A stretch of DNA of 64,000 nt from an uncultured Actinomycetes bacterium (GCA_903843225.1 CAIMOX010000031.1:40090-104089), one strand, 5' to 3'; shown: positions 1 to 11,804, counted from the first letter of the stretch. Notes: generated from the sequence alone by a model not told the origin. Program-made: numbers and translations.

Positions 1-925
<925 letters not shown>

Positions 926-956
926 TTACTAGGGCAGAGAGCGCAGAATTAAACGC

Positions 957-1898
957 CTATAGACCTACTGCACGCTCAATATCGCTACAGGCGCTCATTA
1001 AATCAGTGGCGAGGGTTGCACCCTTGAGCTCTTGCGAGCTCCATCCTGGACCGCCGACAATCACGAGTGGCTTCGGCCTTACCGAAGGTAGATCAGAGAT
1101 GTATGAAGGGTCGGCATTCTTACGCAGTTGAGCCCAGAGGAAGATCGCTGGTGGCGCGCTTCGACGAACTACTTCGTTAATTGCAGATGCAGGTGTGCGC
1201 GCACCTAAGAATTGAATCAAAATTCCTCTCTCAGAGAGCGCGGCAGCGAGCGCAGTAATCGCCAATGAGTGCGTCTCTTCGCCAATGCTTGCAATCAGTA
1301 CCGGACGTGGATTGATCTTGGGGGTGCTTGCATGAATTCGGTTATTAAATAATCGCAGAATTAGATCGGAGAGCAGATGCTCGATCTCAATACCTTCACC
1401 CGTGCGTGCCCAATCATCTCCGACGATGACAAGTAGCGGTACCAAGACTGCGTGCCAGGTCGCTTCAACGCCATGTGATTCGACATGACCTGCAAGAGTC
1501 CGTTCGATGAGCTCGCGGTCTAGTGATCGCGCAGCACGTAGGAGCTGATCTACAAGTGCGTGATCATTCGCCGTAAGAATTGAGTCGAGCAGATGTGAGT
1601 GTTGGGCGTTTTGAGAGTTCTTGTGTAGCTCAGAGTCAGGGAGTGCGAGTGCGGCGCTCGCTGCATCAATCGGTGGCACACCCTCAATAATTAATTTGCG
1701 CATGTAGAGCAGGCGAGCGAGATCTTCGTGGGAGTAGCGTCGGTGCGCGCCATCGATATGTCCGCTTGGTCCGATTCCATACCGTCTAGCCCAGGTTCGC
1801 AGTGTTCCGGGGGCGACGCCGATCCTTCTGGCGACCGAGGCAACACTCATCTCAATCTCAGATGTGTAGCGGTCGATGCTCTCCATACCCCCAAGCAT
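957..1898 (-). CDS. MerR-family regulator with C-terminal B12-binding domain (CarH/LitR-like)
   Basis: 313 residues. Residues 17-85 form a MerR winged helix (SVASVARRIGVAP, then GTLRTWARRYGIGP and the HRRYSHEDL wing). The C-terminal half matches the cobalamin-sensing part of CarH/LitR photoreceptors: a helical segment with W163-x9-E173-H174, the Wx9EH motif that contacts the upper face of adenosylcobalamin, then a Rossmann-like B12 fold from about 200 with E208-T-H210-S-L-A, a variant of ExHxxG that keeps the lower-ligand histidine but has Ala for Gly. In the known family these tetramers repress DNA in the dark and fall apart in light. It is divergent from whiB and may control whiB or itself; that target is inference. 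The start at 1898 could instead be the Met at codon 5 or 17. It could also be a B12-independent member of the family. Confidence 0.85.
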   Translation of the reverse strand: MLGGMESIDRYTSEIEMSVASVARRIGVAPGTLRTWARRYGIGPSGHIDGAHRRYSHEDLARLLYMRKLIIEGVPPIDAASAALALPDSELHKNSQNAQHSHLLDSILTANDHALVDQLLRAARSLDRELIERTLAGHVESHGVEATWHAVLVPLLVIVGDDWARTGEGIEIEHLLSDLILRLFNNRIHASTPKINPRPVLIASIGEETHSLAITALAAALSERGILIQFLGARTPASAINEVVRRSAPPAIFLWAQLRKNADPSYISDLPSVRPKPLVIVGGPGWSSQELKGATLATDLMSACSDIERAVGL

Positions 1899-1952
1899 GG
1901 TCGTAAGTGAGGCAGATCTCCACCCGAAACCGCTTCACGGCTTGTCCAGTAC

Positions 1953-1988
1953 TTGAACAATCTATGAAACGATTGTAGAGTCCCACCT
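1953..1988 (+). promoter_or_regulatory. whiB promoter with dyad between -35 and -10
   Basis: TTGAAC (1953-1958), a 17-base spacer and TAGAGT (1976-1981) precede the whiB ATG by only 7 bases, so the transcript is probably leaderless. The spacer carries the inverted repeat ACAATC (1957-1962) / GATTGT (1971-1976) with an 8-base centre, the position where MerR-type regulators bind. Boxes and dyad are seen directly; function and the binding protein are inferred. Confidence 0.6.
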
Positions 1989-2306
1989 ATGAACGAAAAC
2001 GCGCGCTTACCGAAGCCAGTTGCCTCCTCATGGGAGTGGCAGTTCTCCGGCGCCTGCCGCGATCTCCCGTCAGAGATGTTCTTCCATCCTGATGGTGAGC
2101 GTGGCCCACGCCGCCGCAATCGCGAAAATACCGCGAAGGCGATCTGCGCAACCTGCCCTGTTATTCAAGCCTGTCGTGAACAAGCTCTTGCTGCCCATGA
2201 GCCATATGGAATTTGGGGCGGCCTCTCCGAGGATGAACGCGTCGCAATCAATGAGCGCCGCAAACCTCTCAGCGCTGTCGCAAATGAGCTGTCGACCGCT
2301 TCGTAA
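1989..2306 (+). CDS. whiB: WhiB-family iron-sulfur regulator (WhiB3/WhiD-like)
   Basis: 105 residues with the four-cysteine Fe-S pattern C23, C53, C56, C62 (C-x29-C-x2-C-x5-C), the G(I/V)WGG turn at 74-78, and a basic C-terminal segment (INERRKP). WhiB proteins bind a [4Fe-4S] cluster and act with the housekeeping sigma factor in redox- or development-linked transcription. The gene faces groEL across a shared terminator, the same neighbourhood as whiB3 (next to groEL1) in Mycobacterium, which is why I prefer the WhiB3/WhiD group; the subgroup is inference. There is no Shine-Dalgarno sequence and a -10 box sits 7 bases before the ATG, so translation is probably leaderless. A second ORF in the +1 frame (2020-2340) is a shadow. 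Confidence 0.92.
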   Translation: MNENARLPKPVASSWEWQFSGACRDLPSEMFFHPDGERGPRRRNRENTAKAICATCPVIQACREQALAAHEPYGIWGGLSEDERVAINERRKPLSAVANELSTAS

Positions 2307-2321
2307 TAGTTGTTATTTAAT

Positions 2322-2354
2322 AAAAAAACCCCCGAGATAATCTCGGGGGTTTTT
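2322..2354. terminator. Bidirectional terminator between whiB and groEL
   Basis: Perfect hairpin: CCCCCGAGA (2329-2337), loop TAA, TCTCGGGGG (2341-2349), flanked by an A-run on the left and T-run on the right, so it can terminate whiB (+) and groEL (-). Confidence 0.93.
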
Positions 2355-2365
2355 ATTGGAGTTAA

Positions 2366-4305
<1,940 letters not shown>

Positions 4306-4367
4306 GATGCGCTCCTTCTTCTGAGAACTCGTTAGTTACTTAGGTTTTCACCCCCTGGGGTCTGGGA

Positions 4368-4394
4368 TTAGCAGACAGGCCCCGAGAGTGCTAA
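4368..4394. promoter_or_regulatory. CIRCE-like operator (HrcA site) upstream of groES
   Basis: TTAGCAGAC, a 9-base spacer, then GAGTGCTAA. The right arm matches the CIRCE consensus fully and the left arm at 7 of 9 positions. It lies in the 100-base gap between tsaD and groES, where the groES promoter must be. HrcA control is established for this element; its use here is inferred. Confidence 0.85.
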
Positions 4395-4405
4395 AGCCGA
4401 CTCTA

Positions 4406-5443
4406 CTAGCGCCAGAGGAGCCTTTCCAATCCAGAACTGGAGTCTGCGGCGAAGCCGATCCCCGTGGGGCTCTGGCCTGCGCCGACCATAAGGCTGGTGA
4501 GGGCTGCGACCATCGCGCCATTATCGGTACAAAGGCTTACCGGAGGGGTCCGAAGCCGGATTCCAGCCTGCTCACAGCGCCTGGCCGCTTCAGCTCGGAG
4601 GCGGCTATTGGCTGCGACTCCCCCGGCAATAATCATGCTCTCGTAGCCAAAGGCACGTGCTGCCGAGATCGCCTTGGTCAGGAGCACATCGACGACCGCC
4701 TCTTGGAATGATGCCGCAACATCGGCTCGAACCGCATCAGGTGTTGCTTTCAGATATCTGGAGGTTGCAGTTTTCAACCCTGAAAATGAGAAGTCATACA
4801 AGTGCTCCGTGAGATCGTTTGCGTGGGTTAATCCGCGTGGAAAATCAATTGCGCTCGCGTTACCAGAGTGAGCAAGTCGATCAATCGCAGGACCACCCGG
4901 GAAATCTAAATCTAGTAATCGTGCGATTTTATCGAATGCTTCGCCTGCAGCATCATCGATGGTCGCACCAAGTACTTCAACATCGGAAGCTAGATCACTC
5001 ACCTTCAGTATCGAGCTATGTCCACCACTGACTAACAATCCAATCGCTGGTTCTAGAACTCGATCCTGGTCAAGCGCATCGACTGCAATATGTGATGAGA
5101 GATGATTGACGCCGTAGAGTGGCTTGTCGAGTGCGAGTGCTAATCCAGATGCTGCTGATGTACCAACGAGTAACGCACCTATCAAACCAGGACCTGCGGT
5201 GACACCCAAGGCATCGATATCGCTCAGTGAGACCTTCGCCTCGAGCAGCGCCTGTCCAATAACGTTCTGCATCGCTTCAAGATGTGCTCGGCTTGCAATC
5301 TCGGGCACTACTCCACCAAAGCGAGCATGTTGCTCAACACTCGATGAGATGACATTTGCGAGCAGCGTGCGGCCACGAACAATTCCGACCGCAGTCTCGT
5401 CGCACGAAGTCTCGATTCCGAGAACTAGTGGCTCATTTCTCAT
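4406..5443 (-). CDS. tsaD: tRNA t6A37 threonylcarbamoyltransferase subunit TsaD
   Basis: 345 residues, the Kae1/Qri7/YgjD catalytic protein that transfers the threonylcarbamoyl group to A37 of ANN-decoding tRNAs, together with TsaB and TsaE. It opens with [14 protein letters not shown] and has the metal-binding histidines in the SRAHLEAM and HLSSHI segments, the LVSGGHSSI turn, and FSGLKTA followed by [10 protein letters not shown]. Its ATG overlaps the stop of the tsaB-rimI gene by 4 bases (ATGA), so translational coupling is likely. Confidence 0.96.
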   Translation of the reverse strand: MRNEPLVLGIETSCDETAVGIVRGRTLLANVISSSVEQHARFGGVVPEIASRAHLEAMQNVIGQALLEAKVSLSDIDALGVTAGPGLIGALLVGTSAASGLALALDKPLYGVNHLSSHIAVDALDQDRVLEPAIGLLVSGGHSSILKVSDLASDVEVLGATIDDAAGEAFDKIARLLDLDFPGGPAIDRLAHSGNASAIDFPRGLTHANDLTEHLYDFSFSGLKTATSRYLKATPDAVRADVAASFQEAVVDVLLTKAISAARAFGYESMIIAGGVAANSRLRAEAARRCEQAGIRLRTPPVSLCTDNGAMVAALTSLMVGAGQSPTGIGFAADSSSGLERLLWR

Positions 5444-6423
5444 GATAGTTCCTTGCGCATGACAAGAGCGGTCTTGCCTGGGCCGTAATAATCAGCGCGC
5501 TCTGAGATCTTTCGAAAGCCATTAGCCTCGTAGAGTGGAATCGCTTCAGTGTTATCAAAGCGAACTTCAAGCATCACGGCAATCACCTTCTTATTGCGAG
5601 ACCAATCAGTCAGGCGCTTTAAGAACTCACGAGCGATGCCCTTGCGGCGAAAGGCTGGTGCTACCGTCATTGTGAGGATATCGGTCAGATCGCCGACCAG
5701 CATGACTCCGGCGTAACCGATCACCCTGCCTTCACTTTCGGCGATGATGTAATAGCGATCTTTGGCGGCGATCTCTTCCTTAAATTGAGCGAGTGACCAC
5801 GGATCTTCACCTTTGTAGATCTCTTGCTCAATTGAGTACATCGCGACTGCATCCATCGCATTGACGGTTCGGAAGATGATTCCAGCTGGCAACGGATAGG
5901 CATCGGGGCGACGAATATAGAGCGGCTCGCGTAGGTTTTGAGAGATCGAGAGCTCTGCAATTGCGGCAGCACGTGGTGGCGTGCGAATGATTGTCACACC
6001 TAGCTCTTCGACAATCTGATGAACGCTCACTGCTGGTTCGGTAATGCGGCGACCTTCAAAATATCTCGCCCAGAAGAGTTCTTTACGTCTGGCATCAATT
6101 GCAACAATAAAATCTTCGAGACCGGCATCTACTGCGATAGCATCGAGTGACGAGACGCCGAACCACGGAATACCTCGGCCGAGCGCAAAGCTCTGACCGA
6201 ATGCAATGCCGACTCGAAGGCCGGTGAATGGACCCGGTCCCATGCCAATCGCAACCTGATCAATTGCATCTTCAATCGCAAGCGCTTGCTGCACAAGCTT
6301 TGGTAAAACCTCACCATGTGCGAGTGCATCATCGTGATGTAACTCGATAAGTATCTGACCATCTCGAACGATTGCAACCGATGTGCGATCCGTCGAGGTA
6401 TCAATTGCAAGCGTCACAGTCAT
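5440..6423 (-). CDS. tsaB: TsaB-RimI fusion (t6A subunit plus S18 N-acetyltransferase)
   Basis: 327 residues from the preferred start. Residues 1-175 are Tsa[17 protein letters not shown], the [12 protein letters not shown] helix and [15 protein letters not shown], ending at the family's [10 protein letters not shown] segment; this part is short for TsaB. Residues 183-327 are a GNAT acetyltransferase of RimI type, with the acetyl-CoA loop FRRKGIA (258-264) and LEVRFDN followed by LYEANGF. TsaB is the scaffold for TsaD in t6A synthesis; RimI acetylates ribosomal protein S18. Separate tsaB and rimI genes sit side by side in Mycobacterium, so fusion fits the neighbourhood. An upstream Met (6441) would enlarge the overlap with tsaE to 22 bases; the Met at 6423 gives the 4-base ATGA overlap used between its neighbours, so I chose it. 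Confidence 0.92.
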   Translation of the reverse strand: MTVTLAIDTSTDRTSVAIVRDGQILIELHHDDALAHGEVLPKLVQQALAIEDAIDQVAIGMGPGPFTGLRVGIAFGQSFALGRGIPWFGVSSLDAIAVDAGLEDFIVAIDARRKELFWARYFEGRRITEPAVSVHQIVEELGVTIIRTPPRAAAIAELSISQNLREPLYIRRPDAYPLPAGIIFRTVNAMDAVAMYSIEQEIYKGEDPWSLAQFKEEIAAKDRYYIIAESEGRVIGYAGVMLVGDLTDILTMTVAPAFRRKGIAREFLKRLTDWSRNKKVIAVMLEVRFDNTEAIPLYEANGFRKISERADYYGPGKTALVMRKELS

Positions 6424-6860
6424 AGTTGAAAACCGCGCCAACGAGCGCCGTGGCCCTTGGATGTCACAACTCGGTCATTATCGCCAACACCAAATTCAAT
6501 CATGATCTCAAGGTATGAATCTGCTAACCGATCGATAAACCTTTCACCCCACTCAATGACGATGATCGAGCTCTGTAATTGGGTATCAAGGTCCAGGTCA
6601 TCGAAGATCGCCATTGGCTCGCCCACTAGACGATATGCATCGACATGAACGAGAGTCTCTTTGCCGTGATGGATACGAGAGATAACAAAGGTAGGAGAGG
6701 TAATCCCGGTGATTCCGAGCGCTGACCCGATGCCCTGGGTGAGCGCCGTTTTGCCGGCCCCAAGGTCACCTTTGAGAAGTACGAGATCACCGGCGTGGAG
6801 TTGTTCGCCAATGAGGGCGCCAAGTGATTTCATCGCATCGAGAGATCTCACTACGGCCAT
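6420..6860 (-). CDS. tsaE: tRNA t6A biosynthesis ATPase TsaE
   Basis: 146 residues, P-loop ATPase that recycles the TsaB-TsaD complex. The Walker A motif GDLGAGKT is at 31-38, followed by the family segments TSPTFVISR, HVDAYRL and VIEWGERF. First gene of the tsaE-tsaB/rimI-tsaD run; it overlaps the next gene by 4 bases. No Shine-Dalgarno sequence is visible and a TACTCT box ends 6 bases before the ATG, so a leaderless mRNA is likely. Confidence 0.95.
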   Translation of the reverse strand: MAVVRSLDAMKSLGALIGEQLHAGDLVLLKGDLGAGKTALTQGIGSALGITGITSPTFVISRIHHGKETLVHVDAYRLVGEPMAIFDDLDLDTQLQSSIIVIEWGERFIDRLADSYLEIMIEFGVGDNDRVVTSKGHGARWRGFQL

Positions 6861-6872
6861 AGGGCAAGAGTA
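6861..6872 (-). promoter_or_regulatory. -10 box of tsaE, leaderless spacing
   Basis: TACTCT (complement of 6867-6872) followed by exactly 6 bases and the tsaE ATG. No good -35 hexamer is visible. The same TACTCTTGCCC string occurs in the rpoB promoter. Confidence 0.45.
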
Positions 6873-6910
6873 ATGCCACGGGCCAATTGAAAGAGTAAGG
6901 GGTGCAATAT

Positions 6911-6942
6911 AAGAAGGGCCCCGGTCTCCCGAGGCCCTTCTT
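6911..6942 (-). terminator. Terminator after the liv/hydrolase operon
   Basis: AAGAAGGGCC (6911-6920) and GGCCCTTCTT (6933-6942) form a perfect 10-base-pair stem with a 12-base loop. It lies just past the hydrolase stop. The downstream U tract on the minus strand is weak. Confidence 0.75.
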
Positions 6943-6963
6943 ACTTACGCGCTTTCGCGAGGA

Positions 6964-8592
6964 TTAATCCTGCGAGTAGAACTTAGGCAGCGTAGCTTGG
7001 AACTTCGGATCAGCAGTAGATCCACCCATCTTGCGAACTGCACTCGTGAGTGCACCGCCTGAGAGGTTCTTACCGTTGGTGGAGGCATATGCCAACATAT
7101 CGGCAACTGTGGTGTACTGCTTTGTGGTGAAGTTACAGTGGTTTGTTCCATTCGCCGCAGCCGTTGATGTCACAGGTGAACCTGTCGCATCAAATGTTGT
7201 GTAATGGGTTGGAGTCAAACCATAGATTGAGATCAAGTTAGATGAGCCACGAGGCATGTGAGCCTTGAGGTTCGCCTTAATCTGAGCTGCATATTGAGAT
7301 GCATACTGGTTGGCAAGATATGTTGAGTTTCCTGCTGGAGTAATTGGATCAGAAACTCCAACCATGGTCACTGAAGGAACGCTGATCTTGCCAGTCCACT
7401 GGAGCAAACCACGCATCTTTGCGATCGCTGCTGAAGTTGCAGTTGCACGTGGTGCCGCTGCAAGGTAGGCAAGCATTCCAGCTGTTGCAGTAGAGCCACT
7501 CAGAGCTGCGTTGTATGTGCTTGCCTCGGAAGCAACCTGAGCGGCGTAGTCAGTCTTTGTATTATCAAAGATCGCGCCTCCAGATTGCTGCTCGACATCG
7601 AGAGTTGCCAAGATTGCAAGAGCTGCAGCATTTGTTCCATTTTCGAGAACTCCAAGCGCTGGACTTCCGAGAAGTGCAAAGCCGGTATAGCTTGATGAGT
7701 TCGCTGATCCTGGACCAGTTGTTCCATCAAAGTGTGCACTCTGGGTTGGAACGCCTGCCATCAAACCCGTGAGCAAGAGTGCTGAGCGCGCAGGAATACC
7801 TGACCCGGCGATAGCTGCCGGTGCAGTATCTGGCCAGGTTGGCTTCCCGGTTGCCAGTTCGGTGCCAATTCCAACCTGCAACTTACCCATTACGGTAAAT
7901 ACCTTGCCAAGGTCAGCCATTGCTTCGGCATATCCAGCCGCGCCAGCTGAGTAATTACCAGCCTTAATTGATGGATCAAAGAATGTCTTTAGGCCCCACA
8001 AGAAATCACCGGCCATCTTGAGCTCAGCTTCAACACTTGATGATGCAACACAGAGCGGAGCAGCAGCTGAGAGCTGAGTTCCGAGCTTCTCTGCGAGACC
8101 TTGAGTGATAAAGCCGCCTAGAGATTCTCCCCACGCAATAACGTGAGTTGTCTTGGTGAACTGTGTCTTGAAGGTATTGATGAGTTCGACATCGGTTGCA
8201 ACACCTGAATCACCATTCCAGCCTTGACGAGCAAAGCCAGATCCCATTACTGCAAATCCCTTGCTGAGAAGGTATTGGATAACGGTTGCATTTGGACCAG
8301 GTTGTGGCGTGTTTGTTACCTTGTATCCGCCGATCAATGGGATTGCGGCTGGGATATCAACGTTGTAGCGATATCCATGTGAGTACAAGTAAACAGTTCC
8401 GTTGAAGTTTGCTGGAACCATCATTGAGTACGGTGCACCATCAGAAGTGGCGCCGACGCAAGAGCTGACAGGGACTTTGCCATCACACGCTGGTGCGGCA
8501 TGAGCAACTGTTGGAGCTGCTGTGAATGCGAGTGCTGCAAGAGCTGTAGCTCCGAGTACTGCGATCTTCTTCTTCATAAATGAGGTATTCAT
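6964..8592 (-). CDS. Secreted alpha/beta-hydrolase-like protein
   Basis: 542 residues. An N-terminal signal peptide (KKK, hydrophobic stretch, AHA-AP cleavage site near 33) points to export. The mature part has an oxyanion-type SHGY at 71-74 and a nucleophile elbow G155-E-S157-L-G-G, with later VGVSDPITP and a His-containing segment (GTNHC) as candidate acid and base. This fits an extracellular esterase, lipase or amidase; I cannot name the substrate. The ATG overlaps the stop of the binding-protein gene by one base (TAATG), so it is the last gene of the liv-type operon, suggesting that it releases or processes what the transporter imports (inference). Met6 is an alternative start. Small repeated Ala/Ser/Thr-rich stretches lie in the middle. 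Confidence 0.8.
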   Translation of the reverse strand: MNTSFMKKKIAVLGATALAALAFTAAPTVAHAAPACDGKVPVSSCVGATSDGAPYSMMVPANFNGTVYLYSHGYRYNVDIPAAIPLIGGYKVTNTPQPGPNATVIQYLLSKGFAVMGSGFARQGWNGDSGVATDVELINTFKTQFTKTTHVIAWGESLGGFITQGLAEKLGTQLSAAAPLCVASSSVEAELKMAGDFLWGLKTFFDPSIKAGNYSAGAAGYAEAMADLGKVFTVMGKLQVGIGTELATGKPTWPDTAPAAIAGSGIPARSALLLTGLMAGVPTQSAHFDGTTGPGSANSSSYTGFALLGSPALGVLENGTNAAALAILATLDVEQQSGGAIFDNTKTDYAAQVASEASTYNAALSGSTATAGMLAYLAAAPRATATSAAIAKMRGLLQWTGKISVPSVTMVGVSDPITPAGNSTYLANQYASQYAAQIKANLKAHMPRGSSNLISIYGLTPTHYTTFDATGSPVTSTAAANGTNHCNFTTKQYTTVADMLAYASTNGKNLSGGALTSAVRKMGGSTADPKFQATLPKFYSQD

Positions 8593-9896
8593 TAGTTAGT
8601 TGGCAATCCCTTCGCTGGCATGGCTGTTCGGGCTGGAGATGATTTAACAACTGGCGCCGTTCCAGAATCGGTTGTGTAGAGGGTGTACTTACCAGGGCCA
8701 TCGACAGAGACTGCGTTTCCATCAGTACCGAGCTTTCCAAACCAGTAACCGGTGTAACCGACGTGGCTCTTAGCACTGTAAAGAATTGGTGAGAAGGCAG
8801 CTGATGCCCAAGTAGATCCCTTAGCTTCAATCGCCTTCATCAAGCTCGCACGCGTTGGATTTGCTCCAGCTGCGCGTAACGCTTGGACGGTCAACATCGC
8901 AGAGTTCATACCAACGAGAACATTGTTATCAAAGGCAGCGCCTGCGTTGTACTGAGCATTGACGCTCTTAAAGAGGTTGACGTACTCATCAGTTGCATCA
9001 GAAGGTGATGGCAAGAATGAGGCGGCAATTGATCCGGCAAGTGCTGGAGCCAATGGTCCAAGCAAGCCCTTCAGGGTTGTTCCATCGCTACCAACAGAGC
9101 CGAGGATCATCTGTACTTTGCCAATGAGGCCAGCCTTGTAAAGACCGCCGGCGAGAGCACCGGTAGCACTGGTGACGCCAAACATGATGACGGTATCTGC
9201 CTGTGCAGTTGCGATAGAGGTGATCCACTTACCTACAACTGAAGGATCAGCCTGCGAGAGAGCTGAGTATGGAATCTTCGCGACAAAGGATGTACCTGCG
9301 GTCGCAAAACCCTTAAGAGCATCGGCGCCAAAATCGTCATCTTGGTAGATCAAGGCGACTTTGTGGCCTGCAAGGTTATCTGCAATGTACTTGCCCATAG
9401 CCTTCGCTTCAGTTGCGTATGAAGGGAAGAGTGGGAATGTTGTTGGATACTTCTTCATATCAGCAAAACCACTGAACCCAGTGTTCACAAAGAGACGTGG
9501 TACTCCATGGCTGTTGACGAGGCGAGTTGTCGCTTCATTATTTGCAGTTCCGAGAGTTCCGACGAGAGCAAAGACCTTGTCCTTGAGAATGAGGTCGTTG
9601 GTGACTGAGAGAGTCTGAGCTGGTGAGTAAGCATCGTCCTTGATGACGAGCTGAATCTTGCGACCATTCACTCCACCATTAGCATTGACGTAATCAAAAT
9701 ACGCCTTCATCGCAGCTGGCACCTTGTTGTAGCCAGGAGCTGCCGCGCCGGTGAGTGGAACTGTAATACCTAATTTAATAGTTGAGCTGGTAACACCAGT
9801 CTCTGCGTGGGCAGGGAGAGCACTGGTAACCAATGCCGCTGCAGCGATAGCCGCTGCTGCGATGATCCCGCCTTTATTTCGACGCGAAACGAACAT
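8592..9896 (-). CDS. Branched-chain amino acid-type ABC transporter substrate-binding protein
   Basis: 434 residues, periplasmic-binding-protein type 1 fold (LivJ/LivK family). A signal peptide ends near AHA-ET (about 32); there is no lipobox cysteine, so anchoring is not by a lipid. The mature start IKLGITVPLTGAAAPGYNKV and the segments GRKIQLVIKDDAYSPAQTL, GTANNEATTRLVN and VALIYQDDDFGADALKGF are typical. In this family ligands range from Leu/Ile/Val to amides, urea and aromatic acids, so the substrate is open. It follows livM by 56 bases and is coupled to the secreted hydrolase gene. Confidence 0.9.
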   Translation of the reverse strand: MFVSRRNKGGIIAAAAIAAAALVTSALPAHAETGVTSSTIKLGITVPLTGAAAPGYNKVPAAMKAYFDYVNANGGVNGRKIQLVIKDDAYSPAQTLSVTNDLILKDKVFALVGTLGTANNEATTRLVNSHGVPRLFVNTGFSGFADMKKYPTTFPLFPSYATEAKAMGKYIADNLAGHKVALIYQDDDFGADALKGFATAGTSFVAKIPYSALSQADPSVVGKWITSIATAQADTVIMFGVTSATGALAGGLYKAGLIGKVQMILGSVGSDGTTLKGLLGPLAPALAGSIAASFLPSPSDATDEYVNLFKSVNAQYNAGAAFDNNVLVGMNSAMLTVQALRAAGANPTRASLMKAIEAKGSTWASAAFSPILYSAKSHVGYTGYWFGKLGTDGNAVSVDGPGKYTLYTTDSGTAPVVKSSPARTAMPAKGLPTN

Positions 9897-9952
9897 GTAT
9901 TTCCTTCCATTGAGGGTATGTAGGAATTGCCTATATGAAGTTGTAGCGGCGA

Positions 9953-10918
9953 CTACTTGTGACGGCGCGGGATCTTGGGTCCGTTCGGTGCGAGAAGCAC
10001 AGTCACGATCAAGAGCACGCTCGTTACAACGCCTGGCAAGTTTGCAGTGACTCGATCCGATCCCCCCAAATGCGTTGCAACTGCATTTGAAAGTTCTGGA
10101 ATAGCTACCAAAACTATTGCGCCAATAATGCTACCCCCGAGGTTACTGACCCCTGCAAGCACCGCACCAGTTACGAGAGTGAAAGAAAGGGTCAATGTGA
10201 AGGCAAGTGGCGCGACCAATCCGAGGAGCATTGCAAAGAGTGCGCCTGAAAGGCCTGCAACGGCAGAACTAAGGGTAAATGCCAATACTTTTGCCTTGGC
10301 GATGTCGATGCCCGTAAGTGCTGCTGCAGTCGGATTAGCCCGTACTGCCCGCCAACGCCTTCCATAACGAGTTGATAACAAATTTCGTAAGAGCCAGAAA
10401 ATAGCCAAAGCCATGACAACGGCGACCCAGAAGAACCATCGGTACTGTGTGAAATCTTTACCGACCCACGTTGGCGCAGTGCCCACATCAAATTGGAGAC
10501 CTTGCTCGCCGCCAAGAATATGGAATTGGTTTGCTAGAGATGGGAGACCAACTGCTAAGGCGAGAGTTGTGCCGGCCAGATAGGGACCGCGCAATCTAGC
10601 TGCAGCAATTCCTAATACATAACCGGCAAGTGCTCCCGCGATACCACCAATAAGAAATGTGAGTGGGTATGGCAAGTGCCAATGAATCTGCGCAATAACT
10701 GCCGCGTAACCACCGACTGCCATAAGTGCGCCGTGACCAAGTGAAATTTGTCCAGAGTAGCCAGTCAAGAGAACGATCGATGCGATTGCAATTGCATAAA
10801 TGGCAACTTGCGCACCTTGATATGCACGTAGCTCATCGACGTGACCACTCGCAATGAGCAAGAATGCACCGACCCCGAGTGAGATCAAGAATCTGGTAGC
10901 AGGACTTTTACGCTTCAC
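9953..10918 (-). CDS. livM: Branched-chain amino acid-type ABC transporter permease (LivM)
   Basis: About 321 residues, multi-pass inner-membrane permease pairing with LivH. It has the GYSGQISLGHGALMAVGGY segment and the cytoplasmic coupling region RRWRAVRANPTAAALTGIDIAKAKVLAF. I place the start at a GTG (10918) with a purine-rich GAGGGGG tract just upstream, giving an 11-base overlap with livH; an upstream Met at 10966 would overlap livH by 59 bases and adds a polar stretch not usual for the family. The C-terminus ends in a short basic tail. Confidence 0.88.
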   Translation of the reverse strand: MKRKSPATRFLISLGVGAFLLIASGHVDELRAYQGAQVAIYAIAIASIVLLTGYSGQISLGHGALMAVGGYAAVIAQIHWHLPYPLTFLIGGIAGALAGYVLGIAAARLRGPYLAGTTLALAVGLPSLANQFHILGGEQGLQFDVGTAPTWVGKDFTQYRWFFWVAVVMALAIFWLLRNLLSTRYGRRWRAVRANPTAAALTGIDIAKAKVLAFTLSSAVAGLSGALFAMLLGLVAPLAFTLTLSFTLVTGAVLAGVSNLGGSIIGAIVLVAIPELSNAVATHLGGSDRVTANLPGVVTSVLLIVTVLLAPNGPKIPRRHK

Positions 10919-11804
10919 GGCTACCCCCTCGTCCGAAAATACCTTGCGGGCGAATGAATAGAACAATAATCAAGATAATAAATGCAGCGCTGAAGGTGAC
11001 TTCGCTGCCGATATATTGCAAGATAAAAGCGAAACCGACTCCAAGTACTAAGCCACCAACTACAGCGCCGATCAAGCTTTCGAGTCCACCGATGACTGCT
11101 GCAACAAAGCCGCTTACAAGAAGTAGGTCGAGTGAGTTTGGCGAAAGATACGTTGTTGGAGTCACTAATGCGCCTGCAAGTGCACCTGCAGCACCGGCAA
11201 ATGCCCAACCGATAGTTCGGATTCGATCTACGCGGATACCTGAGAGTCTGGAAATTTCTGGCTGGAAACTCGCTGCTCGAAGTGCAAGACCGAGCCGGGT
11301 GAATCTAAATATTGCAGCGAAGAATGCTAAGACGATTGCCGCACCAATCACGATAGCAGCGTTAAGTGGAGAGAATGGAATTGTTGTGTGGCCAATCATG
11401 AAGCCCTTGCTTGAAAGCGGTGATGTGTACTGCAGGAAGGTATTGCCCCAGACCAGCCCAGCGATGCCGCGGATTAACCCCAAGATGCCAAGGGTTGCTA
11501 TCACCGGTGCGATCGATTCAACCGGGGATCCTTTGCTTCGCTTTGCCAGCGGCCGCATGACAAATGATTCAACGATGGCGCTTATCAGTGCACCAGCGAT
11601 GACTGCAATAGGAAGTGAAAGCCAGTAATTATGCAAACGACTCATCGCTTCATAACCGAGATAGGTAGAGAGCACTGCTTGACCAGCGGCAGCAAAATTC
11701 ACGACGCGAGTAGATCGCCAGACTAAGACAAGTGAGAGTGACATCAGCGCATAGATTGAGCCGCTACTAATGCCGACAAGGATCGTATTGAAAAAAGTCG
11801 TCAT
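10908..11804 (-). CDS. livH: Branched-chain amino acid-type ABC transporter permease (LivH)
   Basis: 298 residues, multi-pass permease. The start TILVGISSGSIYALMSLSLVLVWRSTRVVNFA is characteristic of LivH, as are FTRLGLALRAASFQPEISRLSGI (coupling helix) and GGLESLIGAVVGGLVLG. Its ATG overlaps the livF stop by one base, and its end overlaps livM. Confidence 0.93.
   Translation of the reverse strand: MTTFFNTILVGISSGSIYALMSLSLVLVWRSTRVVNFAAAGQAVLSTYLGYEAMSRLHNYWLSLPIAVIAGALISAIVESFVMRPLAKRSKGSPVESIAPVIATLGILGLIRGIAGLVWGNTFLQYTSPLSSKGFMIGHTTIPFSPLNAAIVIGAAIVLAFFAAIFRFTRLGLALRAASFQPEISRLSGIRVDRIRTIGWAFAGAAGALAGALVTPTTYLSPNSLDLLLVSGFVAAVIGGLESLIGAVVGGLVLGVGFAFILQYIGSEVTFSAAFIILIIVLFIRPQGIFGRGGSREA

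Noticed and set aside
2020..2340. Alternative +1 frame ORF over whiB
   Set aside because: The WhiB frame has all four cysteines and a promoter at the right distance; this frame has neither.
10954..11628. 224-residue ORF antisense to livH
   Set aside because: Composition is that expected from the complement of a hydrophobic protein; livH is clearly real.
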